64,000 nt of DNA from Sandaracinaceae bacterium (lineage in GTDB: Bacteria > Myxococcota_A > Polyangia > Polyangiales > Houyiibacteriaceae). The translations under genes and the position numbers were made by a program. Shown here one piece after another: positions 33,347 to 43,400 of this stretch (positions within the stretch are counted from its first letter, which is position 1; the number at the start of each line of letters is the position of its first letter). The DNA lies in the NCBI GenBank assembly GCA_020633075.1, contig JACKEI010000002.1, positions 1,488,001 to 1,552,000 on the forward strand, given 5' to 3'. The notes under the pieces were generated by a model. It had not been told where the DNA came from, ran no database searches, and saw only the letters and a program-made list of their open reading frames with translations.

Positions 33347-33963
33347 CACGCACCGTCTCCCGTCGCCCAGCGCGACAACCCAGGCAGCACCAGCTCGGCC
33401 ACGGCGGTTTGAGTCAAGCCGCGGAGGCCGCCCGGCAGCGCGCTCAGCTGCAGCGCGATCGAGTCCGCGACTACGCGGATCCGTCGCACGGTCAGGGCGC
33501 GGGTTCCGACGACCAGCCCTCGGGTCAGGAGCGCCCGCTCTGGCGCCAAGAGCCACGGGAGCTGCAGCAGGTCGAGGGTGATCGCGTTCCCCTTGGCGCT
33601 GACGATGAACGCGGGGAGCCCCAGCTGCGCAGCCACCCGGTCACCGACACGGGTGAGGTCGAGCTGTCCGGCGCGCAGCGTCTTGGCCAGGGGGCCTGGG
33701 GCGTCGTCCGGCACCTGGGCGCGGGTGTCGTAGAAGCGCAGCGTGAGGAGGCGTGCGCGCCCGCGAGCCTCGAGCCCAGCGAGCTCGACGTCGGTCGAGA
33801 AGGTGACCGGGGCGCCCAGCGCGGTGACCGTACCCTGTACTCGGAGGCGCTCGCCCGAGGGCAGTAGCTCGAGGTCGGCCGGAGCGGAACGCAGCGCCCG
33901 ACGGATGCGCGCGAGGGGGACGCGCACCTCGCCGCGGAGCAGCGCGCAAGGGGTGTTCGACAT
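33346..33963 (-). CDS. Hypothetical protein, first gene of the sulfotransferase operon
   Basis: 205 residues from ATG 33963 (the frame is open to 33999). Beta-strand-rich with periodic short strands (VRVPLARIRRAL, VTFSTDVELAGL, RARLLTLRFYD), ending in a longer strand pair (VVADSIALQLSAL). No signal peptide and no cysteine cluster. The pattern faintly recalls lipid-binding proteins of the DUF2993/LmeA type, which is only an impression. Stop and next start share one base (TGATG), so it is translationally coupled to the sulfotransferase. Function not known. Confidence 0.65.
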   Translation of the reverse strand: MSNTPCALLRGEVRVPLARIRRALRSAPADLELLPSGERLRVQGTVTALGAPVTFSTDVELAGLEARGRARLLTLRFYDTRAQVPDDAPGPLAKTLRAGQLDLTRVGDRVAAQLGLPAFIVSAKGNAITLDLLQLPWLLAPERALLTRGLVVGTRALTVRRIRVVADSIALQLSALPGGLRGLTQTAVAELVLPGLSRWATGDGA

Positions 33964-34048
33964 AGCCCGGAGAGTGCGCGGGGTGCGGGCAGGAGACAAC
34001 CGTCACAATGGAGCGCCAGTGCTATTCCGACACGGCAGAGACGCGAAC

Positions 34049-34076
34049 GCCCTCACAGCCAGGTTGGCTGGAGGGC
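34049..34076. terminator. Hairpin terminator of the Cys-rich lipoprotein gene
   Basis: Stem of GCCCTC (34049-34054) + CAGCCA (34056-34061) pairing with TGGCTG (34065-34070) + GAGGGC (34071-34076), one bulged A and a 3-base loop. It lies 33 bp past the stop of the lipoprotein. No clear T-tract. Confidence 0.5.
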
Positions 34077-34108
34077 GCTCGAGTTGGTCGACCCGAGGGG
34101 TCGGAAGC

Positions 34109-34549
34109 TCAGTTGTAGCAAGCCTCGATCGCGGTCTCCACGGCCGGGGGCAGCTCCGGGCACGCGTCGGTGGCAGCGTCAGCGGCGTCGAAACAAGCCC
34201 CAATCGCGGTCTCGTCGCAGGCCACCACGTCGTTGATGCAGTCCGCTGCGTCGTCGAACACGGCCAACTCACACTCGGTCGCGGGCAGTGCTTCGCTGCG
34301 GTAGGTGGCGTACACCTCGGCGAGACAGGCCTGCTCCGTGGTGGTGTCCTCGTTGCCGAACTCCGCGAGACATGTCGCCTCGTCGGGTTGTCCGGCAGCC
34401 GCGAAGCACTCGCACAGCAGCGCGACGGCGTCTTCCTGAGTGTTGGTCAGCTGCGTGTAGAGGTTTGCTGGCGTGTCGCTGCCACACCCCAGGGTTCCAA
34501 GAGCCCCGAGAAGTACACCCACACCCGCGCCCAGAAGTTTCTTGTTCAT
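34109..34549 (-). CDS. Small Cys-rich lipoprotein
   Basis: 146 residues from ATG 34549. N-terminus MNKKLLGAGVGVLLGALGTLGC is a lipoprotein signal with lipobox TLGC (Cys22), then SDTP, so no Asp+2 retention signal at position +2 (Ser). The mature part is very acidic and holds about ten further cysteines spaced as in small disulfide-rich domains (LCECF, CLAEF, ACLAEV, CELAV, DCIND, ACDETAIGAC, ACPEL, ACYN). No known family. Monocistronic between the sulfotransferase operon and an SDR gene that is divergent. Confidence 0.8.
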   Translation of the reverse strand: MNKKLLGAGVGVLLGALGTLGCGSDTPANLYTQLTNTQEDAVALLCECFAAAGQPDEATCLAEFGNEDTTTEQACLAEVYATYRSEALPATECELAVFDDAADCINDVVACDETAIGACFDAADAATDACPELPPAVETAIEACYN

Positions 34550-34556
34550 CGGGCGG

Positions 34557-34586
34557 AATGTATCTCGGACTGACAGTGTTGTGCAA
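34557..34586 (-). promoter_or_regulatory. Possible promoter of the Cys-rich lipoprotein gene
   Basis: Minus strand TTGCAC (34586-34581) and TACATT (34562-34557) with 18 bp spacing. The region is AT-rich compared with its surroundings. The -10 sits only 7 bp before the ATG and no Shine-Dalgarno is visible, which would give a nearly leaderless message. Confidence 0.3.
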
Positions 34587-34714
34587 TGAAAATGTAGAAC
34601 TTCACTCTGAACGGCGAGATTGCCGCCCCACTTGGCAAGCGCCGGGCTCGGAATGGAGCGCTGGTGGCATTCGGGGTCCCACGCTGTGGCCTCGGTGGCG
34701 CTAGCCTCTCGCGT

Positions 34715-35515
34715 ATGAGCGCAACACAAGACGCCGCCGCGGTCGCGCTGGTCACCGGGGCCGCCTCCGGCCTCGGCGCGGCGCTCACAGACCTCCTGTT
34801 GCGCCGGGGTGCGCGCGTGTTGGCCCTGGACCTCCGCGCGGCGGCTCTCGATGCGCGTCACGCGGACCGCCCGCAGCTTTGGAAGCGGGCGCACGACGTA
34901 CGTGACCGGTCGGACGCGCAGCGCGTGGTCCACGAGCTGGTGTCTCGCTGGGGGCGGCTCGACCTAGCCATCCACAACGCCGGGGTGGTTGGCGGTGGTG
35001 CCCTCGAGGCCTTCGATCCGACCGACAGCGACCGCATCCTGGACGTCAACTTGCGTGGCGTGCTCCACGGCACCGAAGCCGCCTACGCGCAGATGGTCCG
35101 GCAGCGCGCGGGACAGATCGTGAACGTGGCCTCCATGGCCGGCCTCCACCCGGTGCCCTACTCCTCGGTCTACGCGGCTTCCAAGCACGCCGTGGTCGGT
35201 CTGTCGCTGTCTCTCCGAGAGGAGGCTCGCGCCCACGGGGTGCGCGTGAGCGTGGCGTGTCCCGGCCTGATCGCGACGGAGATCTTCGCGTCCGCGCGCG
35301 ACGCCGCCGGCTATGGCTATGGCGAGCGCGTGGCCAGCGTGCCGGGCGGCGCGCTCACGCCAGCGGCCGCCGCAGCCGCCGTCCTGCACGGGTCGGAGCG
35401 CGATGACGCGCTGATCGTCTTTCCTCGCTCCTCGCGCGCGCTGGCCCTTGGCGCTCGGGTAGCGCCCGGGTTGCTGCGCTGGGCCGTGGGCCGAACCATG
35501 AAGCCGCCTGCTTAG
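34715..35515 (+). CDS. Short-chain dehydrogenase/reductase
   Basis: 266 residues from ATG 34715 (the frame is open 17 codons further up). Classical SDR: ALVTGAASGLGAALTD (about 11-26), HNAGVVGGG (about 87-95), a catalytic Ser in NVASMAGLHP and YAASKHAVV (Tyr/Lys about 156-160). A dicarboxylate at the end of strand 2 (ALDLRA) favours NAD(H). The C-terminal 30 residues are hydrophobic/basic (RALALGARVAPGLLRWAV), as in membrane-associated SDRs. Substrate unknown. Confidence 0.9.
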   Translation: MSATQDAAAVALVTGAASGLGAALTDLLLRRGARVLALDLRAAALDARHADRPQLWKRAHDVRDRSDAQRVVHELVSRWGRLDLAIHNAGVVGGGALEAFDPTDSDRILDVNLRGVLHGTEAAYAQMVRQRAGQIVNVASMAGLHPVPYSSVYAASKHAVVGLSLSLREEARAHGVRVSVACPGLIATEIFASARDAAGYGYGERVASVPGGALTPAAAAAAVLHGSERDDALIVFPRSSRALALGARVAPGLLRWAVGRTMKPPA

Positions 35516-35599
35516 CGGCTGGGTCTCTCACCACGCCGTCACGAAACAGGGGGCCGCGCGTGGCCCCTGCGCGCGCTTGCTGTTACACCCGCAGCCGCG

Positions 35600-37180
<1,581 letters not shown>

Positions 37181-37184
37181 GCGA

Positions 37185-37219
37185 AGCGGGCTGGCCGACC
37201 GTGCGACGGAAGGCCCGCT
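37185..37219. terminator. Weak hairpin between convergent prfC and kinase genes
   Basis: AGCGGGC (37185-37191) pairs with GCCCGCT (37213-37219), with an inner CCG/CGG pairing in the loop; a T-tract is absent. Confidence 0.3.
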
Positions 37220-38919
37220 CAGAGCGTGGGGAGGTCGCCTGCGGGCCCACTGTAGACGCGCGTGCCCCCGGTCATGGTGCTGGGCGGCGTGTCGGCGTTC
37301 ATGGCGGGCGGCGGCGTGGCCGCGTTGCTCCCGTCGCTGCCGGACCCGGCTGGGCGTGAGCCCCCGCTGCGAGGACGAGACGAGCCCGAGGCGTCTTCTT
37401 CGTCGGCGCCTCCGTTGAGCGCAGCCGTCAGCTCGGCTTCCGTCGCGTCGCGCAGTCCGCTCCCGCGCGGGAGGTTGACCCGCAAGCTGCGCGGCTGGTC
37501 CATGGTGACCAGGAAGCGCAGGCCTTGGTGGCGGTCCGCGTTCACCTCGATGAGCTCGGCCTCTGTGCGGGCTTCGACCTCGGCGTCGTACGGCAGCTCC
37601 AGCACGCGCCCGCGGACGACCGCTCGGGCGCCGCTGACCGCGCTCTCGATGTGCAGGCTGTGCGTGGTCACGACGGGAGGCGCGGGCTCCGCGACCGGCT
37701 CCGTGGGGGCGGCCTCTGCCGGGGGAAGGTCACCCGCTGGCACCACGGGGGTGGGCGCTACGGCGGCGACGGGGGCGTCAGACTCGGATGAAGACAGCGC
37801 GATGGCGGCTCCGGCTCCGATCAAGGCGAGCACCGCCACGACCCCGAGCGCGATCATCACGGTGCGCTGCCCACCGCTCGCCGCGACATCGGGCGCGGGG
37901 GTCTTGTTGCGGGCGCCAGGCCCAGTCCGAATGTGTGAGCGCGCTCCCGCGCTCAGGAGCGCGCTACCCGAGGGCAGATCGGTGCGGACCGCGATCTCGC
38001 TCTCCGTGATGGATTGGTACGGGCGCAGCGCGTCTGCGAGCTCGTCCATGGAGGCGTAGCGCTGGTCCAGGTCGCGCTCCATGGCCGTGGCGATGACCTC
38101 TTCCAGCCCCTCCGGCAGGTTGCTGCGCAGCATGCCCAGCGGGGGCGCGTCGCCCGTCGTGATCTGCAGGGCCAGGCCGGCCAGCGAGTCGGCCATGTAC
38201 GGCACGCGCCCGGTGAGCGCCTGGTACATGATGACCCCCATGGCGTACACGTCGGCGCGGGCATCCACCGCGGACGCGTCGCGCAGCTGCTCGGGGGCCA
38301 TGTAGTAGGGCGTACCCATGGCCGCACCGACGGCGGTGCCGGGGCTCGTGGCCATGTGCGACGCGAACTTGGAGATGCCGAAGTCCAACACCTTGACGTG
38401 CGGGTCGCGCGGGCCGCCCGCCACCAAGTAGATGTTGTCCGGCTTCATGTCGCGGTGGACGATGCCCTTCTTGTGAGCGGCCGACAGCGCGCTCGCAGCT
38501 TGCAGCATGATGTCCACCAGCCGGCCTACCTGCATGGGGCCGGAGGTCTGGATCTCTTCGTCGAGGTCGCAGCCGGTGAGCAGCTCCAACACCAGGAAAG
38601 GGGAGCCGTCTTCCGCTTGGCCGAGGTCCGTGCAGTCCAGGATGTTCGGGTGCCCGATCATGGCCGCCGCGCGCGCTTCGTTCACGAAGCGCTTGACCAC
38701 CTTGCTCTCCGAGGCGAACTGCGCGTGCAGCACCTTGACGGCCACGCGCCGGCCGATGACCGTGTGCTCGGCTTCGTAGACAGCGCCCATGCCGCCCTCG
38801 CCCAACAGGCGCAGGACCCGGTAGCGGTCGGCGAGGACCGTGCCGACGTAGCGGTCAGGGCGCGCCTCGAACTCTTCGAGGTCGTCGAGATGATCGGTGC
38901 TGAAGTCGCCTTGGGCCAT
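37219..38919 (-). CDS. Membrane-anchored Hanks-type Ser/Thr protein kinase
   Basis: 566 residues from ATG 38919. Kinase domain about 33-300: glycine loop LGEGGMGAVYEAEH, lysine in VAVKVLHA, catalytic loop IVHRDMKPDNIYL, DFG in KVLDFGISK and MAPEQL. A transmembrane helix follows at about 375-397 (VMIALGVVAVLALIGAGAAIAL), then an extracytoplasmic Pro/Ala-rich linker and a beta domain (TTHSLHIESAVSGARAVVRG), with a low-complexity Ser/Gly tail. This layout senses envelope signals and phosphorylates cytoplasmic targets; ligand and substrates are unknown. Convergent with prfC and divergent from the OmpA gene (213 bp). Confidence 0.93.
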   Translation of the reverse strand: MAQGDFSTDHLDDLEEFEARPDRYVGTVLADRYRVLRLLGEGGMGAVYEAEHTVIGRRVAVKVLHAQFASESKVVKRFVNEARAAAMIGHPNILDCTDLGQAEDGSPFLVLELLTGCDLDEEIQTSGPMQVGRLVDIMLQAASALSAAHKKGIVHRDMKPDNIYLVAGGPRDPHVKVLDFGISKFASHMATSPGTAVGAAMGTPYYMAPEQLRDASAVDARADVYAMGVIMYQALTGRVPYMADSLAGLALQITTGDAPPLGMLRSNLPEGLEEVIATAMERDLDQRYASMDELADALRPYQSITESEIAVRTDLPSGSALLSAGARSHIRTGPGARNKTPAPDVAASGGQRTVMIALGVVAVLALIGAGAAIALSSSESDAPVAAVAPTPVVPAGDLPPAEAAPTEPVAEPAPPVVTTHSLHIESAVSGARAVVRGRVLELPYDAEVEARTEAELIEVNADRHQGLRFLVTMDQPRSLRVNLPRGSGLRDATEAELTAALNGGADEEDASGSSRPRSGGSRPAGSGSDGSNAATPPPAMNADTPPSTMTGGTRVYSGPAGDLPTL

Positions 38920-39066
38920 GGATCTTCTTGTAGCGGAGCATACGCTGATTCGCCCCTTGTTGACCACCTCGACCTTCGACTTTCTCTGATCTTTCGCGGG
39001 TGTTGGCGCAAAGCACGGCGTAAGTGCCCCGAATGCGCGCGCCTCGTCGCGCCGCATGGGAGGAAA

Positions 39067-39129
39067 CCCCTACAAAAAAGCAGGTCGCGAACGCGAAAGT
39101 CCGGGCTGGTACGTGGTAGCGTGTAGGGG
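39067..39129. repeat. Long-range inverted repeat in the kinase/OmpA intergenic region
   Basis: CCCCTACA at 39067-39074 and its exact complement TGTAGGGG at 39122-39129, ending 3 bp before the OmpA ATG. The 47 bp between them holds the likely promoter. Confidence 0.45.
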
Positions 39130-39132
39130 CTT

Positions 39133-40443
39133 ATGCGTTCGTCCGCTCCGCTTCGCCTTGGCCTATCCTCCCCTGTCGCCATCCTGCTGACGCTCGGCCT
39201 CGCGCTCGCGGGGTCGGCGCCAGGGCAGGCGGCCGCTCAGACGCCTCGCGGCCCGCACGTGGTTCGCGTGGAGGGGGCAGTGGGTCTGTCGCTTCGCCGC
39301 AACGACGACCGCGACAAGTGGGGTTTCGGGTTCGGCCTGGGCTACGAGTACCGGCTGTCCCGCTTCCTGGGGGTGGAGGGGTTGCTCAGCGGTGTCTTTT
39401 TTCCGTATGACAACGACATCTACCCAGGCGGCGGGTGGGCGACCTACACCGCACTGGGCGTCGGCGCGAAGCTGCACCTGCTCCCGAGCGAAGCGCGCGC
39501 GGACCTGTGGGTGCAGGCGGGGGCCAATGTCGTGCTCACCGGTTCGCTGGTGCGCCCCGGCGTCCACGCCGGCCTGGGCGTGGATCTGCGCCTCGGATGT
39601 GGCGCCTTCGGCATCGGCCCCTTCGCCCGCTACAGCCACGTCTTCCAGCCCAGCGATGCGCCGCAGGGTGGGGCCGACGGACGCATCGTGCAGGCTGGCC
39701 TCGCGTTCTCGTGGGGACACGACGCAGCGTGCGGCGACGAGCCCGAGCCCGAGCCCGAACCCGAGCCGGCGCTGGAGCCGGAGCTCGAGCCGCTCCCCGA
39801 CTTGGAGCCCGAGCCGCAGCCCGAGCCCGAGCCCGTGGCGGAACCGGAGCCGTGGCCCGAGCCGGAGCCCGAGCCCGAGCCGGAGCCCGTGGCGGAACCG
39901 GAACCGGAACCGGAACCGGAACCGGAACCCGTGCCGGTCGACACCAGCGAGGACCCGAACCGCGGCGATCAGGGCAACGACCGTGATGGCGACGGCGTGC
40001 GTGACGGACTCGACCGCTGCCCCGACGAGGCTGGCGACGCGGCCCACCGTGGCTGCCCGGCGCGCACGCACGCGGTGGCCCTGGACGTGGTCGTTTACTT
40101 CGAGTTCCAGAGCGCCTACCTCGACGCCGACGCGCTGGAGCAGCTGCGTCAGGTCGCCCGGCTGATGCGCGAAGAGCGGGGCATTCGCCGCGTGCGCGTC
40201 ATCGGCCACTCGGACCACCTGGGGGATCCGGCCTTCAACACGTGGCTCAGCCGCGAGCGCGCGCACGCAGTGGTCACGTGGCTGGTGCGCCAGGGCATTC
40301 ATCGAAGCCGCTTCGTCGTCGAAGGCGTAGGCGACACGGACCCGCGGGTACGCGGAGACTCCGCGGAAGACCTCGGGCCGAACCGCCGCGTCGAGTTCGA
40401 GATCCTGGACCCGGCCGACGGAAGGGCGCGAGGCGAACGATGA
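39133..40443 (+). CDS. OmpA-family outer membrane protein with Pro-Glu spacer and TSP3 repeat
   Basis: 436 residues. Signal peptide (LLTLGLALAGSAPGQAAAQ), then an N-terminal eight-strand barrel-like region (about 35-200; GFGFGLGYEYRLSR, LGVGAKLHLL), a Pro-Glu repeat spacer (about 203-267), a calcium-binding TSP3-type motif DRDGDGVRDGLDRCPDEAGD (about 277-296), and an OmpA C-terminal peptidoglycan-binding domain (about 310-430; FEFQSAYLDADALEQL, VIGHSDHLGD, LSRERAHAVVTWL, GPNRRVEFEI). It links outer membrane and peptidoglycan. Stop overlaps the ATG of the giant lipoprotein (ATGA), so both are expressed together. Confidence 0.92.
   Translation: MRSSAPLRLGLSSPVAILLTLGLALAGSAPGQAAAQTPRGPHVVRVEGAVGLSLRRNDDRDKWGFGFGLGYEYRLSRFLGVEGLLSGVFFPYDNDIYPGGGWATYTALGVGAKLHLLPSEARADLWVQAGANVVLTGSLVRPGVHAGLGVDLRLGCGAFGIGPFARYSHVFQPSDAPQGGADGRIVQAGLAFSWGHDAACGDEPEPEPEPEPALEPELEPLPDLEPEPQPEPEPVAEPEPWPEPEPEPEPEPVAEPEPEPEPEPEPVPVDTSEDPNRGDQGNDRDGDGVRDGLDRCPDEAGDAAHRGCPARTHAVALDVVVYFEFQSAYLDADALEQLRQVARLMREERGIRRVRVIGHSDHLGDPAFNTWLSRERAHAVVTWLVRQGIHRSRFVVEGVGDTDPRVRGDSAEDLGPNRRVEFEILDPADGRARGER
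39738..39935 (+). repeat. Low-complexity Pro-Glu codon repeat inside the OmpA gene
   Basis: About 200 bp of GAG/GAA-CCC/CCG repeats coding for an EP-rich spacer. It includes a near-duplicate of 54 bp period (GAGCCCGTGGCGGAACCG at 39829 and 39883). Such in-frame repeats can change length by slippage in units of 6 or 54 bp. Confidence 0.8.
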
Positions 40444-43400
40444 CGACGTTGAGGAACACGACCATGAACGCACGCTCGACCTGTGGTTCGCTCGTCCACG
40501 ACGCCCCGCTCGGCCTGGGCTTCGGCTTCGCCATGCTCGCGTCCTTGGCGCTCGCGGGCTGCGGCGAGGCCGTGGTGGGTGACTCGGTGCTACGCAACAC
40601 GCCGCCCACGCTGGGCATGTTCGCGGACCTCAGCACAGACGAAGACACGTTGGTTCAAGGCACGTTCACCGTCATGGACGCCGAGGGGCCGGACACCCTC
40701 ACGTTCAGCGCGGTGTCCTCCGATCCGAGCATCGTCGCGTCATCCGGCATCGTGTTCGGCGGTGCAGGCGAAAACCGCACGATCACGATCAATCCCGAGC
40801 TCAACGCCAACGGCGTGGTGGTCATCACGGTGCTCGTCACGGACGGAGAGTTCAGCGCCACGGCCTCGTTCACCCTCACCGTCACGCCCGTCAACGACCC
40901 TCCCGTGATCGTCACCGTCCCAGGCCAGACCACTCGCGAGGAGACGCCCATCGGGCCCATCCGTGTGACCGTCACGGATGTCGACAGCCCCGCCGGGTCG
41001 CTGGGGCTGACGGCGTCGTCGGGGGACACGAGCATCGTAGACGCCCCTGGCGTCGCCGTGGCGGGCGCCGGAGGCGCATTCACCGTGACCCTCGCACCTC
41101 TTCCGGACGCCTTCGGCGACGTCGTCGTGACGTTGACCGCCACCGATGGCGCAGCGACCAGCACCAGCACCTTCACGCTGACGGTCACCAACGTCAACGA
41201 CGCGCCCACCATCACGGCGCTGGCCGACCTGTCCACCCCCGAAGACACGGCGACCGCTCCGCTGGCCTTCACGGTCGGCGACGTGGACTCGCCCATCGCC
41301 GACCTCACCGTCACGGTCTCGTCCGACAACCCGACCCTCTTGCCGGCTTCCAGCTTGGCGCTGGGGGGCAGCGGCGCGTCTCGCACGCTGGTCATCACGC
41401 CTGCCCTCAACCAGAGCGGCAGCGGCACGGTCACGGTCACGGTCTCGGACGGAGCGCTGAGCACGAGCACCTCCTTCGTATTGACGGTGGATCCGGTCGA
41501 TGACGCGCCCGTCATCGGTGGCGTCGTCGACGTCAACGCGCTGGAGGACCCGGCCACGGTCCCCACGCTCGCGTTCACCGTCATCGACGTGGACTCGCCC
41601 TCGCCGCTGGTCACTGCGACCAGCGACAACCCCGCCCTCGTGCCCAGCGGGGCGCTCGGCGTCCTGACCACCGGTGCAGGAAACTACACGCTGAGCTTGC
41701 CGCCGCTGGCCAACGCCTTCGGCAGCGCGACCATCGTCATCACGGCCGACGACGGCGTGAACCCGCCGGTCTCCGCGTCGTTCACCTTCACCGTGGCACC
41801 CGTCAACGACGGGCCGGTGCTGACGGCCGTCATCCCCAACCAAGCGACCAACGAAGACACCCCGTTCTCCTTCTCGTTCACCGTCAGTGACGTCGACGAC
41901 GATTTGGACACGCAGCAGACCTACGCGGTCCAGGTCGTCAGCGGGAACGCCGCCATCTTCCCCATGGGCAGCGTCGTGCTCGGAGGTGCCGGGTCCACCC
42001 GGACCGTCACGCTGTCCCCGGCCCTGAATCAGAACGGCCTCGTGAGGCTCAGCGTGAGTGTCACCGACGCGGGTGGCAGCACGGCGATGACGCTCAGCAC
42101 CTCGCAGGCGTTCGACGTCACGGTGGCGCCCATCAACGACGCGCCCACCGTCGTGCCCACGGCGGCCATCCCCAACCCCGCCTTCGTGCAAGAGCGCGCG
42201 GCGGGCGCTCCGCCGAACGTGGGGCCCTTCACCTTCACCCTCGGCGACGTCGAGACCCCCGTGGCGTCGCTGCTCACCTCGGCGGTCGGCTCGAGCGGCG
42301 CCGTGCTCGAGAGCATCAACTTCGCGCCTCTCGGGGGCGGCCTCTACGAGCTGCGCGCCAGCAGCTTCGCGAACACCTTCGGCAACGAGACCATCACCAT
42401 CACGGTGACCGACGACGGCAGCGGCGGCGTCACCGGGCCCGCCCAGACGACCTTCACCGTGCCGGTCAGCGTCGTGGCGGTGAACGACGCGCCCGAGTTC
42501 ATCTCCTTCGGCGGCTCGCCCAGCGTCGCCGGCACCGAAGACGCAGCCTCCCTCGTCACCTTCGTCGTGGCGGACATCGACAACGTCCAGCCCGGGGACT
42601 TCCCGGTCTCGGGGCCTTCGGCCGGCTTCACGGTCGTGGCCGCGACGCCGGGCATCTTGCAGTCCTTCACCGTCACCTACCTCGGTCCAACGGGTTTCCC
42701 GGACGAGGGGCAGTGGCGCCTGACGCTCAACCCGGTCCCCAACGCCAGCGGGTCGACGGCTGTCACCATCGAGGTGCGAGACCCCGTGGGCGTCAGCAAC
42801 CCCATGTCACGGGACTCGGTGACCTTCACCTACAATGTCGCTCCGGTGAACGACCCGCCCACCATCGCCAACGTGACCAACGTCACGATGGTGGAGGACA
42901 CCGTCGGCACCGCCATCCTCAGCTTCAACGTCGACGACATCGACGACGCGAACGGCTCGCTGGTGGTCACCGCGACCTCCGGGCTCCCCGCGTTGGTGAC
43001 CAACGCCAACCTCGTGCCCACGTGCAACGCGGCCGGCGCCTGCACGCTGACCATCACGCCGGCGCTCAACGCGTTCGGCGTCGGCACCATCACGCTGCAG
43101 GTCGCCGACGACGACCTGCCGCCGGGCACCGCCACCGCCAACTTCCAGCTCGCGGTCACCAACGCCCCGGACGCGCCCGTGATCGTGCCTGTCGCCGACC
43201 GCGTCGGCGGCACAGCGCTCACCGAGGACATCGCCAGCGTCGTCGCGGTCACGGTGCAGGACCCCGACCTGTGTAACGCGAGCGGTGTGGTCAACGCGGC
43301 CGAGAGCATCACCCTGGGTGCGGCGTCCAGCAACACCACGCTGCTCCCCAACGCGAACCTGGTGGTGACGCCGACGGGGGGGACCTGCACGCGCACCTTC

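Noticed and set aside
34664..34714. Upstream extension of the SDR gene at 34715
   Set aside because: Adds 17 residues without SDR similarity; ATG 34715 places the glycine motif at the usual distance.
39738..39935. Repeat tract considered as a CRISPR array
   Set aside because: Repeats are codon-sized (6 bp) without spacers and lie inside an intact OmpA gene.
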